Assembly (NCBI GenBank): GCA_900756945.1
Contig: CAAELZ010000034.1
Span: forward strand, 6,120 to 70,119
DNA: 64,000 nucleotides
Source of the DNA: an uncultured Collinsella sp.
Lineage (GTDB): Bacteria; Actinomycetota; Coriobacteriia; Coriobacteriales; Coriobacteriaceae
Direction: 5' to 3'
A program made the translations under genes and the position numbers. Shown here one piece after another: positions 16,460 through 24,383 of the stretch. The stretch's first letter is position 1, and every line of letters starts with the position of its first letter. The notes beneath the pieces were generated by a model, which was given only the letters and a program-made list of their open reading frames with translations, did not search any database and was not told the origin of the DNA.

Positions 16460-16625
16460 AGTCCATCTCCTTCTTGGTAAGAGGGAGCTGACCCATCTGC
16501 TTCTTGGCCCATTGTATCTAAAAACGAACGAATGTTCTATACGTGGTATCAAATTAGATAATTAGACAAACATCTAAATAACGAGTATACTGTGCGCGTC
16601 GTGAGAGATAGTGTGAGGAGGTCCT

Positions 16626-16904
16626 ATGCCGGGAGAGGGTTTTAAGGCGCTTGCCGATCCAACGCGACGGCGCATTTTGGAGTTGCTGCGCGAGGGCAAT
16701 TGTACGGCCGGGGAGCTTGCCGAGCATTTTGACATCAGCAAGCCGTCATTGAGCCATCATTTGGCGACGCTCAAAAACGCCGGGCTGGTGACCGACGAGC
16801 GCCATGGCCAAAACATCGTTTACAGCTTAAACACCACCGTCATGCAGGACTTGATTGGCTGGTTTATGGGCTTTACAGACACTGAAGGTGATGAGGATGA
16901 ATAA
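16626..16904 (+). CDS. sdpR: ArsR-family autorepressor, SdpR-like
   Basis: A 92-residue winged-helix protein: ALADPTRRRILELLREGNCTAGELAEHFDISKPSLSHHLATLKNAGLV is the classical ArsR DNA-binding domain, followed by a wing with RHGQNIVYSLN. No metal-binding CxC motif is present. In Bacillus, SdpR represses the sdpRI operon and is sequestered by SdpI. The stop overlaps the start of the downstream SdpI-family gene by eight bases, which supports that pairing. GTGAGGAGG precedes the ATG. Confidence 0.88.
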   Translation: MPGEGFKALADPTRRRILELLREGNCTAGELAEHFDISKPSLSHHLATLKNAGLVTDERHGQNIVYSLNTTVMQDLIGWFMGFTDTEGDEDE

Positions 16905-17601
16905 CGAAAACAAGGGCATTCACGCCACGGGGGTATCGCCGCGTGTATGGGCCATGCTTGTTGTGGTCTGCGCTATTAATGTCGCGGCGCACCTTATGGT
17001 GATGCCGAGCTTGCCTGCACAGATTCCCACGCACTGGGGAGCGAACGGCGCCGTCGACGGTTGGGGCCCTAGCTGGATGGCCTCCGCGCTCGGCGTGCTG
17101 CCTCTGGCACTTCTTGCAATGTTCTACGTGGTGCCACGCATTGACCCCAAAGGTGAGGCATATCGAACCTCGGGCAAGTTCTATCAGGGCCTCGTAATCG
17201 CCTTCACCTTGTTCATGTGTGCCATAAGCTGGTTGGGTGAGCTTACGGTCTGGGGCGTGGTGCCGGCGGTCGGTTCGGTCAACGTGCTGATTTCCGGTGC
17301 TATCGGTTTGCTGTTCATCGGCGTAGGCAACTACTTGCCGCGTGTGAAGCAGAACTATACGCTCGGTATCAAGACGCCCTGGGCGCTTGCCGATCCCGAG
17401 AACTGGCGCCGTACGCAGCGTTTTGGCGGCGCCTGCTTTATGGTGCTGGGTGTTAGTTTGATTGTGATGGGCGTGGCGGGTAGCGTGCTTTCGAGTGAAG
17501 TCGTCGCCGCGGTGATTGCGGTTCTGGCGTTTGGTTCAGCTGGAGCTGCCTACGTCTATTCGTATCTGCTGTGGCGCAAATCGCAGCGAGCCGCTCGTTA
17601 A
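16897..17601 (+). CDS. sdpI: SdpI-family membrane protein (immunity/sensor type)
   Basis: A 234-residue protein with an N-terminal DUF1648 region (IPTHWGANGAVDGWG, about residues 40-56) and a C-terminal SdpI domain (PRVKQNYTLGIKTPWALADPENWRRTQRFGG). About six hydrophobic segments are visible. SdpI gives immunity to the SDP cannibalism toxin in Bacillus and controls SdpR by membrane sequestration. No SDP toxin gene is present here, so the role may be general envelope-stress sensing. ATG 16897 overlaps the end of the ArsR gene. Confidence 0.85.
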   Translation: MNNENKGIHATGVSPRVWAMLVVVCAINVAAHLMVMPSLPAQIPTHWGANGAVDGWGPSWMASALGVLPLALLAMFYVVPRIDPKGEAYRTSGKFYQGLVIAFTLFMCAISWLGELTVWGVVPAVGSVNVLISGAIGLLFIGVGNYLPRVKQNYTLGIKTPWALADPENWRRTQRFGGACFMVLGVSLIVMGVAGSVLSSEVVAAVIAVLAFGSAGAAYVYSYLLWRKSQRAAR

Positions 17602-17667
17602 GGTTGCGGAAAACTAGCGTACGCAGTTCATAGTGTGTTAAGGGGGACTTTTCCCAGGTAGTATTAG

Positions 17668-17694
17668 GGGGTGTGGGCAACCATGCCCCTTTTT
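17668..17694 (+). terminator. Terminator between sdpI and ettA
   Basis: A nine-bp stem with G-U pairs (17668-17676 with 17681-17689) and a GCAA loop is followed by TTTTT. It may end the sdpRI transcript or act in the ettA leader. Confidence 0.65.
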
Positions 17695-17785
17695 CGTTAA
17701 GTTTCAGAGCTGGTTTCCTCATTTCGTTTCCACTAAAGCGAATCAAGAATAGGGAAACAGCAGGTAGAAAGGATAAAACAGGCAA

Positions 17786-19465
17786 ATGGCAGAGTTTATC
17801 TACCAGATGTATCAGGCTCGCAAGGCCCATGGCGACAAGGTAATCCTTGACGACGTGACCCTGAGCTTCTACCCCGGTGCCAAGATCGGTGTCGTGGGCC
17901 CCAACGGCATGGGCAAGTCGACCCTGCTCAAGATCATGGCCGGCATTGAGGAGGTCTCCAACGGCGATGCCAGGCTCACCCCCGGCTACACCGTGGGTAT
18001 CCTGCAGCAGGAGCCGCCGCTCGACGACGACAAGACCGTCATCGAGAACGTGCGCATGGCGTTTGGCGACATGATCGCCAAGGTCGATCGCTTCAATAAG
18101 ATCGGCGAGGAGATGTGTGACCCGGACTGCGACATGGACGCCCTCATGGCAGAGATGGGCAAGCTCCAGGACGAGATTGACGCCGCCGACGGCTGGGATA
18201 TCGATTCCAAACTCGGCCAGGCCATGGACGCCCTGCAGCTGCCCGATTCCGACATGCCGGTCAACGTGCTTTCCGGCGGCGAGCGCCGCCGTGTGGCCCT
18301 GTGCAAGCTGCTGCTCGAGGCTCCCGACCTGCTGCTGCTCGACGAGCCCACGAACCACCTGGACGCTGAGTCGATCCTGTGGCTCGAGCACTTCCTGCAC
18401 AACTACCAGGGTGCGGTCCTTGCCGTCACGCACGATCGCTACTTCCTGGATAACGTTGCCGAGTGGATCTGCGAGGTCGACCGCGGTCACCTTTATCCCT
18501 ACAAGGGCAACTACTCCACGTATCTGGAGACCAAGGCCGCCCGTATCGAGGCTCAGGGTAACCGCGATGCCAAGCTCGCCAAGCGCATGGAGGCCGAGCT
18601 CGAGTGGGTGCGCAGCTCGCCCAAGGCCCGTCAGGCCAAGAACAAGGCCCGTCTGGCTCGCTACGAGGAGATGGAGGCCGAGGCCCGCGCAAGCCAGAAG
18701 CTCGACTGGACCGACATCCGCATCCCTGTGGGCCCGCGTCTGGGCAACAAGGTGCTTGAGGCCCATCACCTGCACAAGGAGTTCGATGGCCGCGTGCTCA
18801 TCGATGACCTTTCGTTCACCCTGCCGCGCAACGGCATCGTGGGCGTCATCGGCCCCAACGGTGTCGGTAAGACCACGCTCTTCAAGACCATCGTGGGCCT
18901 GGAGCCGCTGACTTCGGGCGAGCTCGAGGTGGGCGAGACCGTCAAGATCTCCTATGTCGATCAGAACCGTTCCGGCATCGACCCCGACAAGAACCTATGG
19001 GAGGTCGTCTCGGACGGCCTGGATCACATGATGGTCGGCGAGACCGAGGTTCCGAGCCGCGCTTATGTGGCGAGCTTTGGCTTTAAGGGCCAGGACCAGC
19101 AGAAGCGCGCTGGCGTACTCTCCGGTGGCGAGCGCAACCGTCTGAACTTGGCGCTTACGCTCAAGCAGGGCGGCAACCTGCTGCTCCTCGACGAGCCCAC
19201 GAACGACCTCGACGTCGAGACGCTGTCCTCGCTCGAGGCGGCGCTGCTCGAGTTCCCGGGCTGCTCGGTGGTCATTAGCCACGACCGTATGTTCCTGGAC
19301 CGCGTCGCCACGCACATTCTGGCGTGGGAGGGCACCGACGAGAATCCGGGCAACTGGTATTGGTTCGAGGGCAACTTCGAGGCCTATCAGGCCAACCGTA
19401 TCGAGCGCCTGGGCGAGGACGCAGCCCAGCCGCATCGCATCCACCGCAAGCTGACGCGCGACTAG
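17786..19465 (+). CDS. ettA: Energy-dependent translational throttle protein EttA (ABC-F)
   Basis: A 559-residue soluble ABC-F ATPase with two nucleotide-binding domains. Domain 1 has GPNGMGKST, LSGGERRRVAL and DEPTNHLDAES; domain 2 has GPNGVGKTT, LSGGERNRLNLAL and DEPTNDLDVET. The linker (about residues 240-310) is rich in Arg/Lys/Glu, with the SPKARQAKNKARLARYEEM block typical of EttA. Length (E. coli EttA is 555) and the second-site NDLD support EttA over antibiotic-resistance ABC-F proteins. It binds the ribosomal E site and gates translation according to ADP/ATP ratio. An AAAGGAT box precedes the start. Confidence 0.93.
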   Translation: MAEFIYQMYQARKAHGDKVILDDVTLSFYPGAKIGVVGPNGMGKSTLLKIMAGIEEVSNGDARLTPGYTVGILQQEPPLDDDKTVIENVRMAFGDMIAKVDRFNKIGEEMCDPDCDMDALMAEMGKLQDEIDAADGWDIDSKLGQAMDALQLPDSDMPVNVLSGGERRRVALCKLLLEAPDLLLLDEPTNHLDAESILWLEHFLHNYQGAVLAVTHDRYFLDNVAEWICEVDRGHLYPYKGNYSTYLETKAARIEAQGNRDAKLAKRMEAELEWVRSSPKARQAKNKARLARYEEMEAEARASQKLDWTDIRIPVGPRLGNKVLEAHHLHKEFDGRVLIDDLSFTLPRNGIVGVIGPNGVGKTTLFKTIVGLEPLTSGELEVGETVKISYVDQNRSGIDPDKNLWEVVSDGLDHMMVGETEVPSRAYVASFGFKGQDQQKRAGVLSGGERNRLNLALTLKQGGNLLLLDEPTNDLDVETLSSLEAALLEFPGCSVVISHDRMFLDRVATHILAWEGTDENPGNWYWFEGNFEAYQANRIERLGEDAAQPHRIHRKLTRD

Positions 19466-19468
19466 ATC

Positions 19469-19495
19469 GTTACGCGGTTTTCCAAACCGCGTAAC
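19469..19495. repeat. GTTACGCG hairpin next to long-hairpin element A
   Basis: GTTACGCGGTTT and its perfect complement flank a three-base loop, four bases after the ettA stop. A near-identical hairpin occurs at 29322-29349 at the same distance from element C, with a homologous spacer. It therefore belongs to the 3' part of the element as read on the minus strand. Confidence 0.75.
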
Positions 19496-19508
19496 TGCTC
19501 GACGCTGC

Positions 19509-19608
19509 GCGGGCCGCAAGCACCCCATCTTGCCGTTCAAGCCGTCGCTTGCGTACCGAAGTACGCGTCGCTCCTCTTTCACGGCAACCTGGGGCACTTG
19601 CGGCCCGC
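19509..19608 (-). repeat. Long hairpin element A (class I)
   Basis: Outer stem of 12 bp (19509-19520 with 19597-19608), then a 2x2 mismatch and CCCC/GGGG. Read on the minus strand, a TTGCCGT/ACGGCAA helix follows, then a conserved asymmetric internal loop (GAAAGAGGAG opposite CGACGGCTTGA) and an apical GCGTAC stem closed by a TTCG tetraloop. Elements B (46464-46562) and C (29211-29308) share the loop but have different paired sequences. It fills the convergent gap between ettA and the 433-residue protein gene. Confidence 0.8.
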
Positions 19609-19638
19609 TCGCTGTTGGTTATGCAACATCAACAAATA

Positions 19639-19678
19639 AAACGGCTCAAATCCTGATTTGGATTTGAGCCGTTTGTCG
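19639..19678 (-). terminator. Terminator of the 433-residue protein gene
   Basis: A 14-bp perfect stem (19639-19652 with 19661-19674), with TTTTATTT following on the minus strand. It begins five bases after the stop codon. Confidence 0.8.
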
Positions 19679-20980
19679 TTACTGCTCGGGTTCTTCGACT
19701 TTATCGATGACCCAGGCGGCTCCGAGACCGCCGGTGGTGTTGCGGCGGATGCGCAGGGTAACCTCGCGGCGCTCGCCGGCCTGCGTGTAGCGCAGGGGGA
19801 AGCTTGCGCGGTTTCGCGCGGCCTCGATGGTACCGCGCTCGCGGGCGATCCAGTAGTACTCGCCGACGATGCCGAGCGTGTCGGCGCCGTAGGGGAGATA
19901 GGTCGACAGCTGGTGCAGAAGCGGGCCGGGGCAGAAGACCTCGGTCGCGAAATCGACGGGGAAGTCCTCGGGGATGGCGGGCGCTGCGGGTGCGGGGGCC
20001 GGTGCTGCAGCGGGGGCCGGAGCCGCTGCAGGCACAGGAATCTGGTCATAGACAGGTGCGGATGTGGACTCGATGACGGGTGCAGACTCAGGCACCGGTT
20101 CCGGCTTAACTGCGAAATCTGTCGGTTCCACGGAGACGGATGTGTCTTCAGTCTCGGTTTTGGCATCGGCTTGCGGGGCATCCTCTGTCTCGACAGACGG
20201 CTTTGCCTCGATGGGTGTGGATGCCATGGTGGTGATGCCGGCATTGGCATTCTCGGGGTCATAGACGACCGTAAGCGAGATGGCAGGCTGCGGTGCCTCG
20301 GGCTCCGATGCCACCTCGGTAGCGTCCTGTTCTGCGGGCTCTTCGGGCTGATCGTCCTCGGCCTCGTCGCCAAAGACATCGCTGTTTTGGAACGCAGGCG
20401 TCTCGGATTGGTTAGCGGCTTCTTCGGTTGTCGACTTGGGGACCTTGTTGAGCTCCGCAGTGGCTTCCTGCTCGGATATGACTTCGGGATCGGTCGTGGC
20501 GGCGATTTCGGTTTCGGCCTCTGCTGTTACTCCAATAGCGACTTCGATCTCTGTCTCGGGCTCCGGCACGGCTCCAACCATGGCTTCGGGCTCTGGACGC
20601 TTAACGTGCTTGGGGCGCACGGCCTTCAGGTCCTTCTTGCCGCGCTTTTTCTTTTTGTAGGACTGCTTGGCGCCCTTGGCGGTCTTGGGCTTGTCCTCGC
20701 CCGTGGCAAGTGCGGCATCCCAGGCCTCGTTGGCGATAGCGGTGGCATACAGGCGGCCGCCTTTGAAGACGGTCAGCTTAATGCAGTCGTTAAGCTCCTC
20801 GAGCAGCTCGCGCGTGGACTCAAAGCCCAGGTCATAAGCAGTCATATCGTCTGCGGCGAGCGCCTCCTCGACCTGTGTCATAAATGTTTGCTTGCCGCAT
20901 CCAATCGCATCGCGCAGCAGGCGATACAGATAGATGTGGTTGCCCAGCGCAAGCGTGGGCCTAACTATTGTCTTGCTCAT
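19679..20980 (-). CDS. Hypothetical protein with possible OST-HTH-like N-terminus and A/P/E-rich middle
   Basis: A 433-residue protein of unknown function. Residues about 10-80 form a compact domain (LYRLLRDAIGCGKQTFMTQV ... LGFESTRELLEELNDCIKL) whose pattern resembles OST-HTH/LOTUS RNA-binding modules, a weak similarity. A lysine-rich block (KQSYKKKKRGKKDLKAV) follows, then about 220 residues of acidic, Ala/Pro/Glu-rich low complexity. A conserved-looking C-terminal domain of about 95 residues contains YLPYGADTLGIVGEYYWI and REVTLRIRRNTTGGLGAAW. No signal peptide is evident. AGAGGAG lies seven bases before the chosen ATG. The pattern suggests a nucleic-acid- or ribosome-associated protein; this is inference. 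Confidence 0.6.
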   Translation of the reverse strand: MSKTIVRPTLALGNHIYLYRLLRDAIGCGKQTFMTQVEEALAADDMTAYDLGFESTRELLEELNDCIKLTVFKGGRLYATAIANEAWDAALATGEDKPKTAKGAKQSYKKKKRGKKDLKAVRPKHVKRPEPEAMVGAVPEPETEIEVAIGVTAEAETEIAATTDPEVISEQEATAELNKVPKSTTEEAANQSETPAFQNSDVFGDEAEDDQPEEPAEQDATEVASEPEAPQPAISLTVVYDPENANAGITTMASTPIEAKPSVETEDAPQADAKTETEDTSVSVEPTDFAVKPEPVPESAPVIESTSAPVYDQIPVPAAAPAPAAAPAPAPAAPAIPEDFPVDFATEVFCPGPLLHQLSTYLPYGADTLGIVGEYYWIARERGTIEAARNRASFPLRYTQAGERREVTLRIRRNTTGGLGAAWVIDKVEEPEQ

Positions 20981-21052
20981 GGCAAATCTCCTCTTTACAT
21001 ATGTAAAGCATCTTACCATCGCAGAGCGTTCGCCATGGCGGCGCCCAAGGCA

Positions 21053-21090
21053 AACGGGCGCGAACCGCTGTCGATTCGCGCCCGTTATAC
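21053..21090 (-). terminator. Terminator of the 320-residue membrane protein gene
   Basis: AACGGGCGCGAA at 21053-21064 pairs perfectly with 21075-21086. On the minus strand the stem is followed by GTTTG. It lies about 35 bases after the stop codon at 21121. Confidence 0.65.
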
Positions 21091-21120
21091 AGGTCGGTTA
21101 TCTATGAGAGGCAAATGTGC

Positions 21121-22083
21121 TTAGTTGCCCGATGCCGTGCCTTGGCTCGAGTTGTCGGATGCCGTGCCAGACGCGGTTCCGCTCGAGCTGTTCGAGCTGT
21201 TGGTGTTGCTGCTGTCTGCTGTGCCCGTTCCCGACGTGGTGTCGCTCGTCTGGCCGCCCGCGCTCGGCTGCGAACCGTCAGTCGTTTGGCTTGAGTCGGT
21301 CGTGCCGGATGGCGTGCCACTGTTGGTCGTAGAGGAATCTGTGCCCTGCGATTGGTCTTGGGTGTTCGAGGACGAACTGGCAGAGGTGGAACCGTCTTGC
21401 GTATCGTCCGTCTGCGTCTGCTGATCTTGAGACTGGGTGTTGTCATTTGCATCGCTCTCGGTCGTACGCGACGAAAGGATTGGCTCGGGGCGCTCGCCCA
21501 GACCCTCACCGGCGGTGGTTATAAGGATGGCGCCGGCGCAGGCGATAACCGCGACGATGGCGATGGCGATCGAGAAGATGATGACCTTCTTTTGCGTCTG
21601 GCTGCGCTCTTCCGCCGCCTTGGCGCGCAGGCTGTTGGGGGCGACGCGCGCCGTGGTCGCGCGTCCCGCGACCTGACGCATCTCCTGCGTAGTCGCGGCG
21701 CCGCCCAGGTGCTCCTCGGCATTAAGCTCAACGGGCTCATAGGCGCCGGCGGGGTAGTCGACGGCGGCGTGCGTACCTTTGAGGGCTTCGGCGCTGGCAG
21801 AGATAAAGTGGCGGTAGACCTGCGAGGACACAACGGTGATGACCGAGCTCACGGCGGCACCAATTACTGAACCAGCGATACCAATCTTGGAGGCAAGCGC
21901 CACGCTCGTGGCGGCAGCTGCGGCGCCGGCGATGATCTGGGGAATGGAAATGTCATCGAACAGGCCCTTTTTGGGCGCGATGGCCATGGTCTGTCCGATG
22001 GAATGGTTCTCGTGCACGCCGTTGTTGAGCGATGCCGGCGTCATGACGCGCGTGCGCGGCGCGTCGGTGTACTTGGTTGTCAT
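21121..22083 (-). CDS. Hypothetical membrane protein with long Ser/Thr/Gln-rich C-terminal tail
   Basis: A 320-residue protein, not recognised. Residues about 44-95 are a glycine/alanine-rich hydrophobic region (IIAGAAAAATSVALASKIG, then GAAVSSVITVVSSQVY) that could form two membrane segments. A second hydrophobic segment, VIIFSIAIAIVAVIACAGAI, is near residue 170-190. The last about 110 residues are almost only Ser, Thr, Gly, Asp, Gln and Asn, a low-complexity tail likely outside the cell. No LPxTG motif is present. GGGAGGA precedes the chosen ATG 22083. It points away from nadE and shares the divergent spacer with it. Confidence 0.6.
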   Translation of the reverse strand: MTTKYTDAPRTRVMTPASLNNGVHENHSIGQTMAIAPKKGLFDDISIPQIIAGAAAAATSVALASKIGIAGSVIGAAVSSVITVVSSQVYRHFISASAEALKGTHAAVDYPAGAYEPVELNAEEHLGGAATTQEMRQVAGRATTARVAPNSLRAKAAEERSQTQKKVIIFSIAIAIVAVIACAGAILITTAGEGLGERPEPILSSRTTESDANDNTQSQDQQTQTDDTQDGSTSASSSSNTQDQSQGTDSSTTNSGTPSGTTDSSQTTDGSQPSAGGQTSDTTSGTGTADSSNTNSSNSSSGTASGTASDNSSQGTASGN

Positions 22084-22286
22084 ACGGGGTCCTCCCGGTG
22101 TAAATCTGCTTCGTTTCGTGTAGCCATCAGGGTACCCACCAGATGTGAATCGTACATGACATTTAACAGATACCATCAACTCATCAATAGCTCACCAAGT
22201 TGGTGGGATGCGGTTACACCTGGCGGTTGAACTACAATAGGGCTTGCTAATTGTTGTGAATGGCGTCTACGCACGGGAGCATTCTT

Positions 22287-24266
22287 ATGAATCTTCACCT
22301 TTCTCAGTCTGATGGCTTTTTGCGTGTGGCGGCGGCGTCGCCGCGGATTCGCGTTGCCGATGTCGAGGGCAATGCCGAGGTTGCACTGGTGGCTGTTCGC
22401 GATGCTGCCGAGCGTGGCGTTCGCGCGCTGGTGCTGCCCGAGCTTAACCTGACCGGCTATACCGCGGCCGATCTGTTCCATAACCGCACACTGCTGCATG
22501 CCTGCGAGGCTGCTCTGGTGCATATCCTCGACGAGACTCGTGAGCTGCCGATTGTCTTTACCATTGGTCTTCCCGTTGCGGTTGCCGAGAATATCTACAA
22601 CTGCGCCGCCGTGTGCTGCGCGGGCGAGCTTTTGGGCCTCACGGCCAAGAAGTATTTGCCCAACTATGGCGAGTTCTATGAGCGCCGTTGGTTTGCTCCG
22701 GCACCTACCGATCCCGTTTGGCTTGAATTTGCCGGTCAGGGTCCGGTCCCGCTGGGCTCGGGGCTTGTCTACCGTTGCTGTGATGAGGGCGCTGAGGACC
22801 TGGTGCTGGGCGTTGAGGTCTGCGAGGACCTGTGGGTGCCGGCGCCTCCTTCGACCGAGATGGCGCTTGCCGGTGCGACGGTGATTCTCAACCCGTCGGC
22901 CTCGGACGAGATTATCGGTAAGGCAGACTATCGCCGCAGCCTCATCTCCAATCAGAGTGCGCGCCTGTACTGTGCCTATGCGTATGCAGACGCGAGCGAG
23001 GGCGAGTCCACGACCGATATGGTCTTTGCGGGCGAGAACCTCGTCTACGAAAACGGCTCCAAGCTCGCCGCGACCAAGCTGCTTACCTGCGACATGGCCA
23101 TCGCCGACGTTGATCTTGACCGCCTGGTTGCCGAGCGCCGTCGTTCGACGACGTGGACGCGCGCGGACGATGCGCCGGGGGCCACGGCCGTTGAGTTTTC
23201 GTTTGAGGGCGTGTTGGCCGAAGAGCCTGTCCTGCGCGATGCCTGCGATATCGACCGCGTTTTCCCGCGCGCGCCCTTTGTACCGGCCGACCATGGTGAC
23301 CTGGCCGAGCGCTGCGAGACCATCCTCGACCTGCAGACCGCCGGCCTCAAGACCCGCCTGGCCCATACGGGCACCAAGGCGGCCGTCATCGGTCTTTCGG
23401 GCGGCCTTGATTCTACACTGGCACTGCTCGTGACGGTGCGTGCCTTCGATGCACTGGGGCTGCCGCGCACGGGTATCACGGCGGTCTCCATGCCCGGCTT
23501 TGGCACGACGCATCGCACTAAGTCCAACGCCGAGTCGCTCGCGCGCGACCTGGGCGTGAGCTTCCGCGAGGTTTCGATCCACGCGGCTGTGGAGCAGCAC
23601 TTCAAGGACATTGAGCACGATCCGACCGTGCAGGACGTGACCTACGAGAACAGCCAGGCCCGCGAGCGTACGCAGATTCTGATGGATCTGGCCAACCAGG
23701 CTGGCGGTTTTGTCATCGGCACGGGCGACCTGTCGGAGTTGGCACTCGGCTGGGCTACCTATAACGGCGACCACATGAGCATGTACGCCGTCAACGCGAG
23801 CGTGCCCAAGACACTCGTGCGTCACTTGGTGCGTTATGCGGCTGATGTCTTTGGCGGGCGTATTGCCGAGGTTTTGCTCGATATCCTCGACACGCCGGTG
23901 TCCCCCGAGCTTCTGCCGCCCACGGGCGACGGCGAGATTGCGCAGAAGACTGAGGATTTGGTGGGCCCGTACGAGTTGCACGACTACTTCCTCTACTACT
24001 TGCTGCGTTTTGGCTTTGAGCCGGGCAAGATCTACCGCATGGCGCTCAAGAGTTTCGAGGGTGTCTACGACGCCAAGACCGTCCACACGTGGCTGCGTAC
24101 GTTCTATCGTCGCTTCTTTGCCCAGCAGTTTAAGCGCAGCTGCCTGCCCGATGGCCCCAAGGTTGGTTCGGTGACGCTCAGCCCGCGCGGCGATTGGCGT
24201 ATGCCGAGTGACGCCAGCTCGCGTCTGTGGCTTGCGCAGATCGACGCGCTCAATCCAGTTGACTAA
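22287..24266 (+). CDS. nadE: Glutamine-dependent NAD+ synthase
   Basis: A 659-residue two-domain enzyme that amidates deamido-NAD in the last step of NAD synthesis. The N-terminal nitrilase-like glutaminase domain shows the Glu-Lys-Cys triad in LPELNLTGYTAADLF, LTAKKYLPNYGEFYERRWF and GVEVCEDLWVP. The C-terminal ATP pyrophosphatase domain has the P-loop IGLSGGLDSTLAL and the block GTGDLSELALGWATYNGDHMS. Length fits the glutamine-dependent class. ATG 22287 is chosen for a GGGAGC box; the in-frame ATG 27 bases upstream has none. Confidence 0.95.
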   Translation: MNLHLSQSDGFLRVAAASPRIRVADVEGNAEVALVAVRDAAERGVRALVLPELNLTGYTAADLFHNRTLLHACEAALVHILDETRELPIVFTIGLPVAVAENIYNCAAVCCAGELLGLTAKKYLPNYGEFYERRWFAPAPTDPVWLEFAGQGPVPLGSGLVYRCCDEGAEDLVLGVEVCEDLWVPAPPSTEMALAGATVILNPSASDEIIGKADYRRSLISNQSARLYCAYAYADASEGESTTDMVFAGENLVYENGSKLAATKLLTCDMAIADVDLDRLVAERRRSTTWTRADDAPGATAVEFSFEGVLAEEPVLRDACDIDRVFPRAPFVPADHGDLAERCETILDLQTAGLKTRLAHTGTKAAVIGLSGGLDSTLALLVTVRAFDALGLPRTGITAVSMPGFGTTHRTKSNAESLARDLGVSFREVSIHAAVEQHFKDIEHDPTVQDVTYENSQARERTQILMDLANQAGGFVIGTGDLSELALGWATYNGDHMSMYAVNASVPKTLVRHLVRYAADVFGGRIAEVLLDILDTPVSPELLPPTGDGEIAQKTEDLVGPYELHDYFLYYLLRFGFEPGKIYRMALKSFEGVYDAKTVHTWLRTFYRRFFAQQFKRSCLPDGPKVGSVTLSPRGDWRMPSDASSRLWLAQIDALNPVD

Positions 24267-24335
24267 GGTTGGCTAAATTGAACCAATACGGGGGTTGCAA
24301 GCGTTACACTTTTGCAATCTGATGGCCCGTATCGC

Positions 24336-24365
24336 GCGGCGCTCTTGTCGGAGCGCCGCTTTTTT
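24336..24365 (+). terminator. Strong terminator after nadE
   Basis: GCGGCGCTC/GAGCGCCGC stem (24336-24344, 24351-24359) with a six-base loop and six T residues. It ends 18 bases before the next start codon, leaving room only for the ribosome binding site, so it may also attenuate the aminotransferase gene. Confidence 0.85.
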
Positions 24366-24383
24366 ATATCGGAAGGTGGCACC

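Noticed and set aside
22176..24086. A 636-codon open frame on the minus strand across nadE
   Set aside because: It mirrors the strong codon bias of nadE on the other strand. The plus-strand frame has complete NAD synthase motifs, while the antisense product is Arg/His/Gly-rich with no family features or ribosome binding site.
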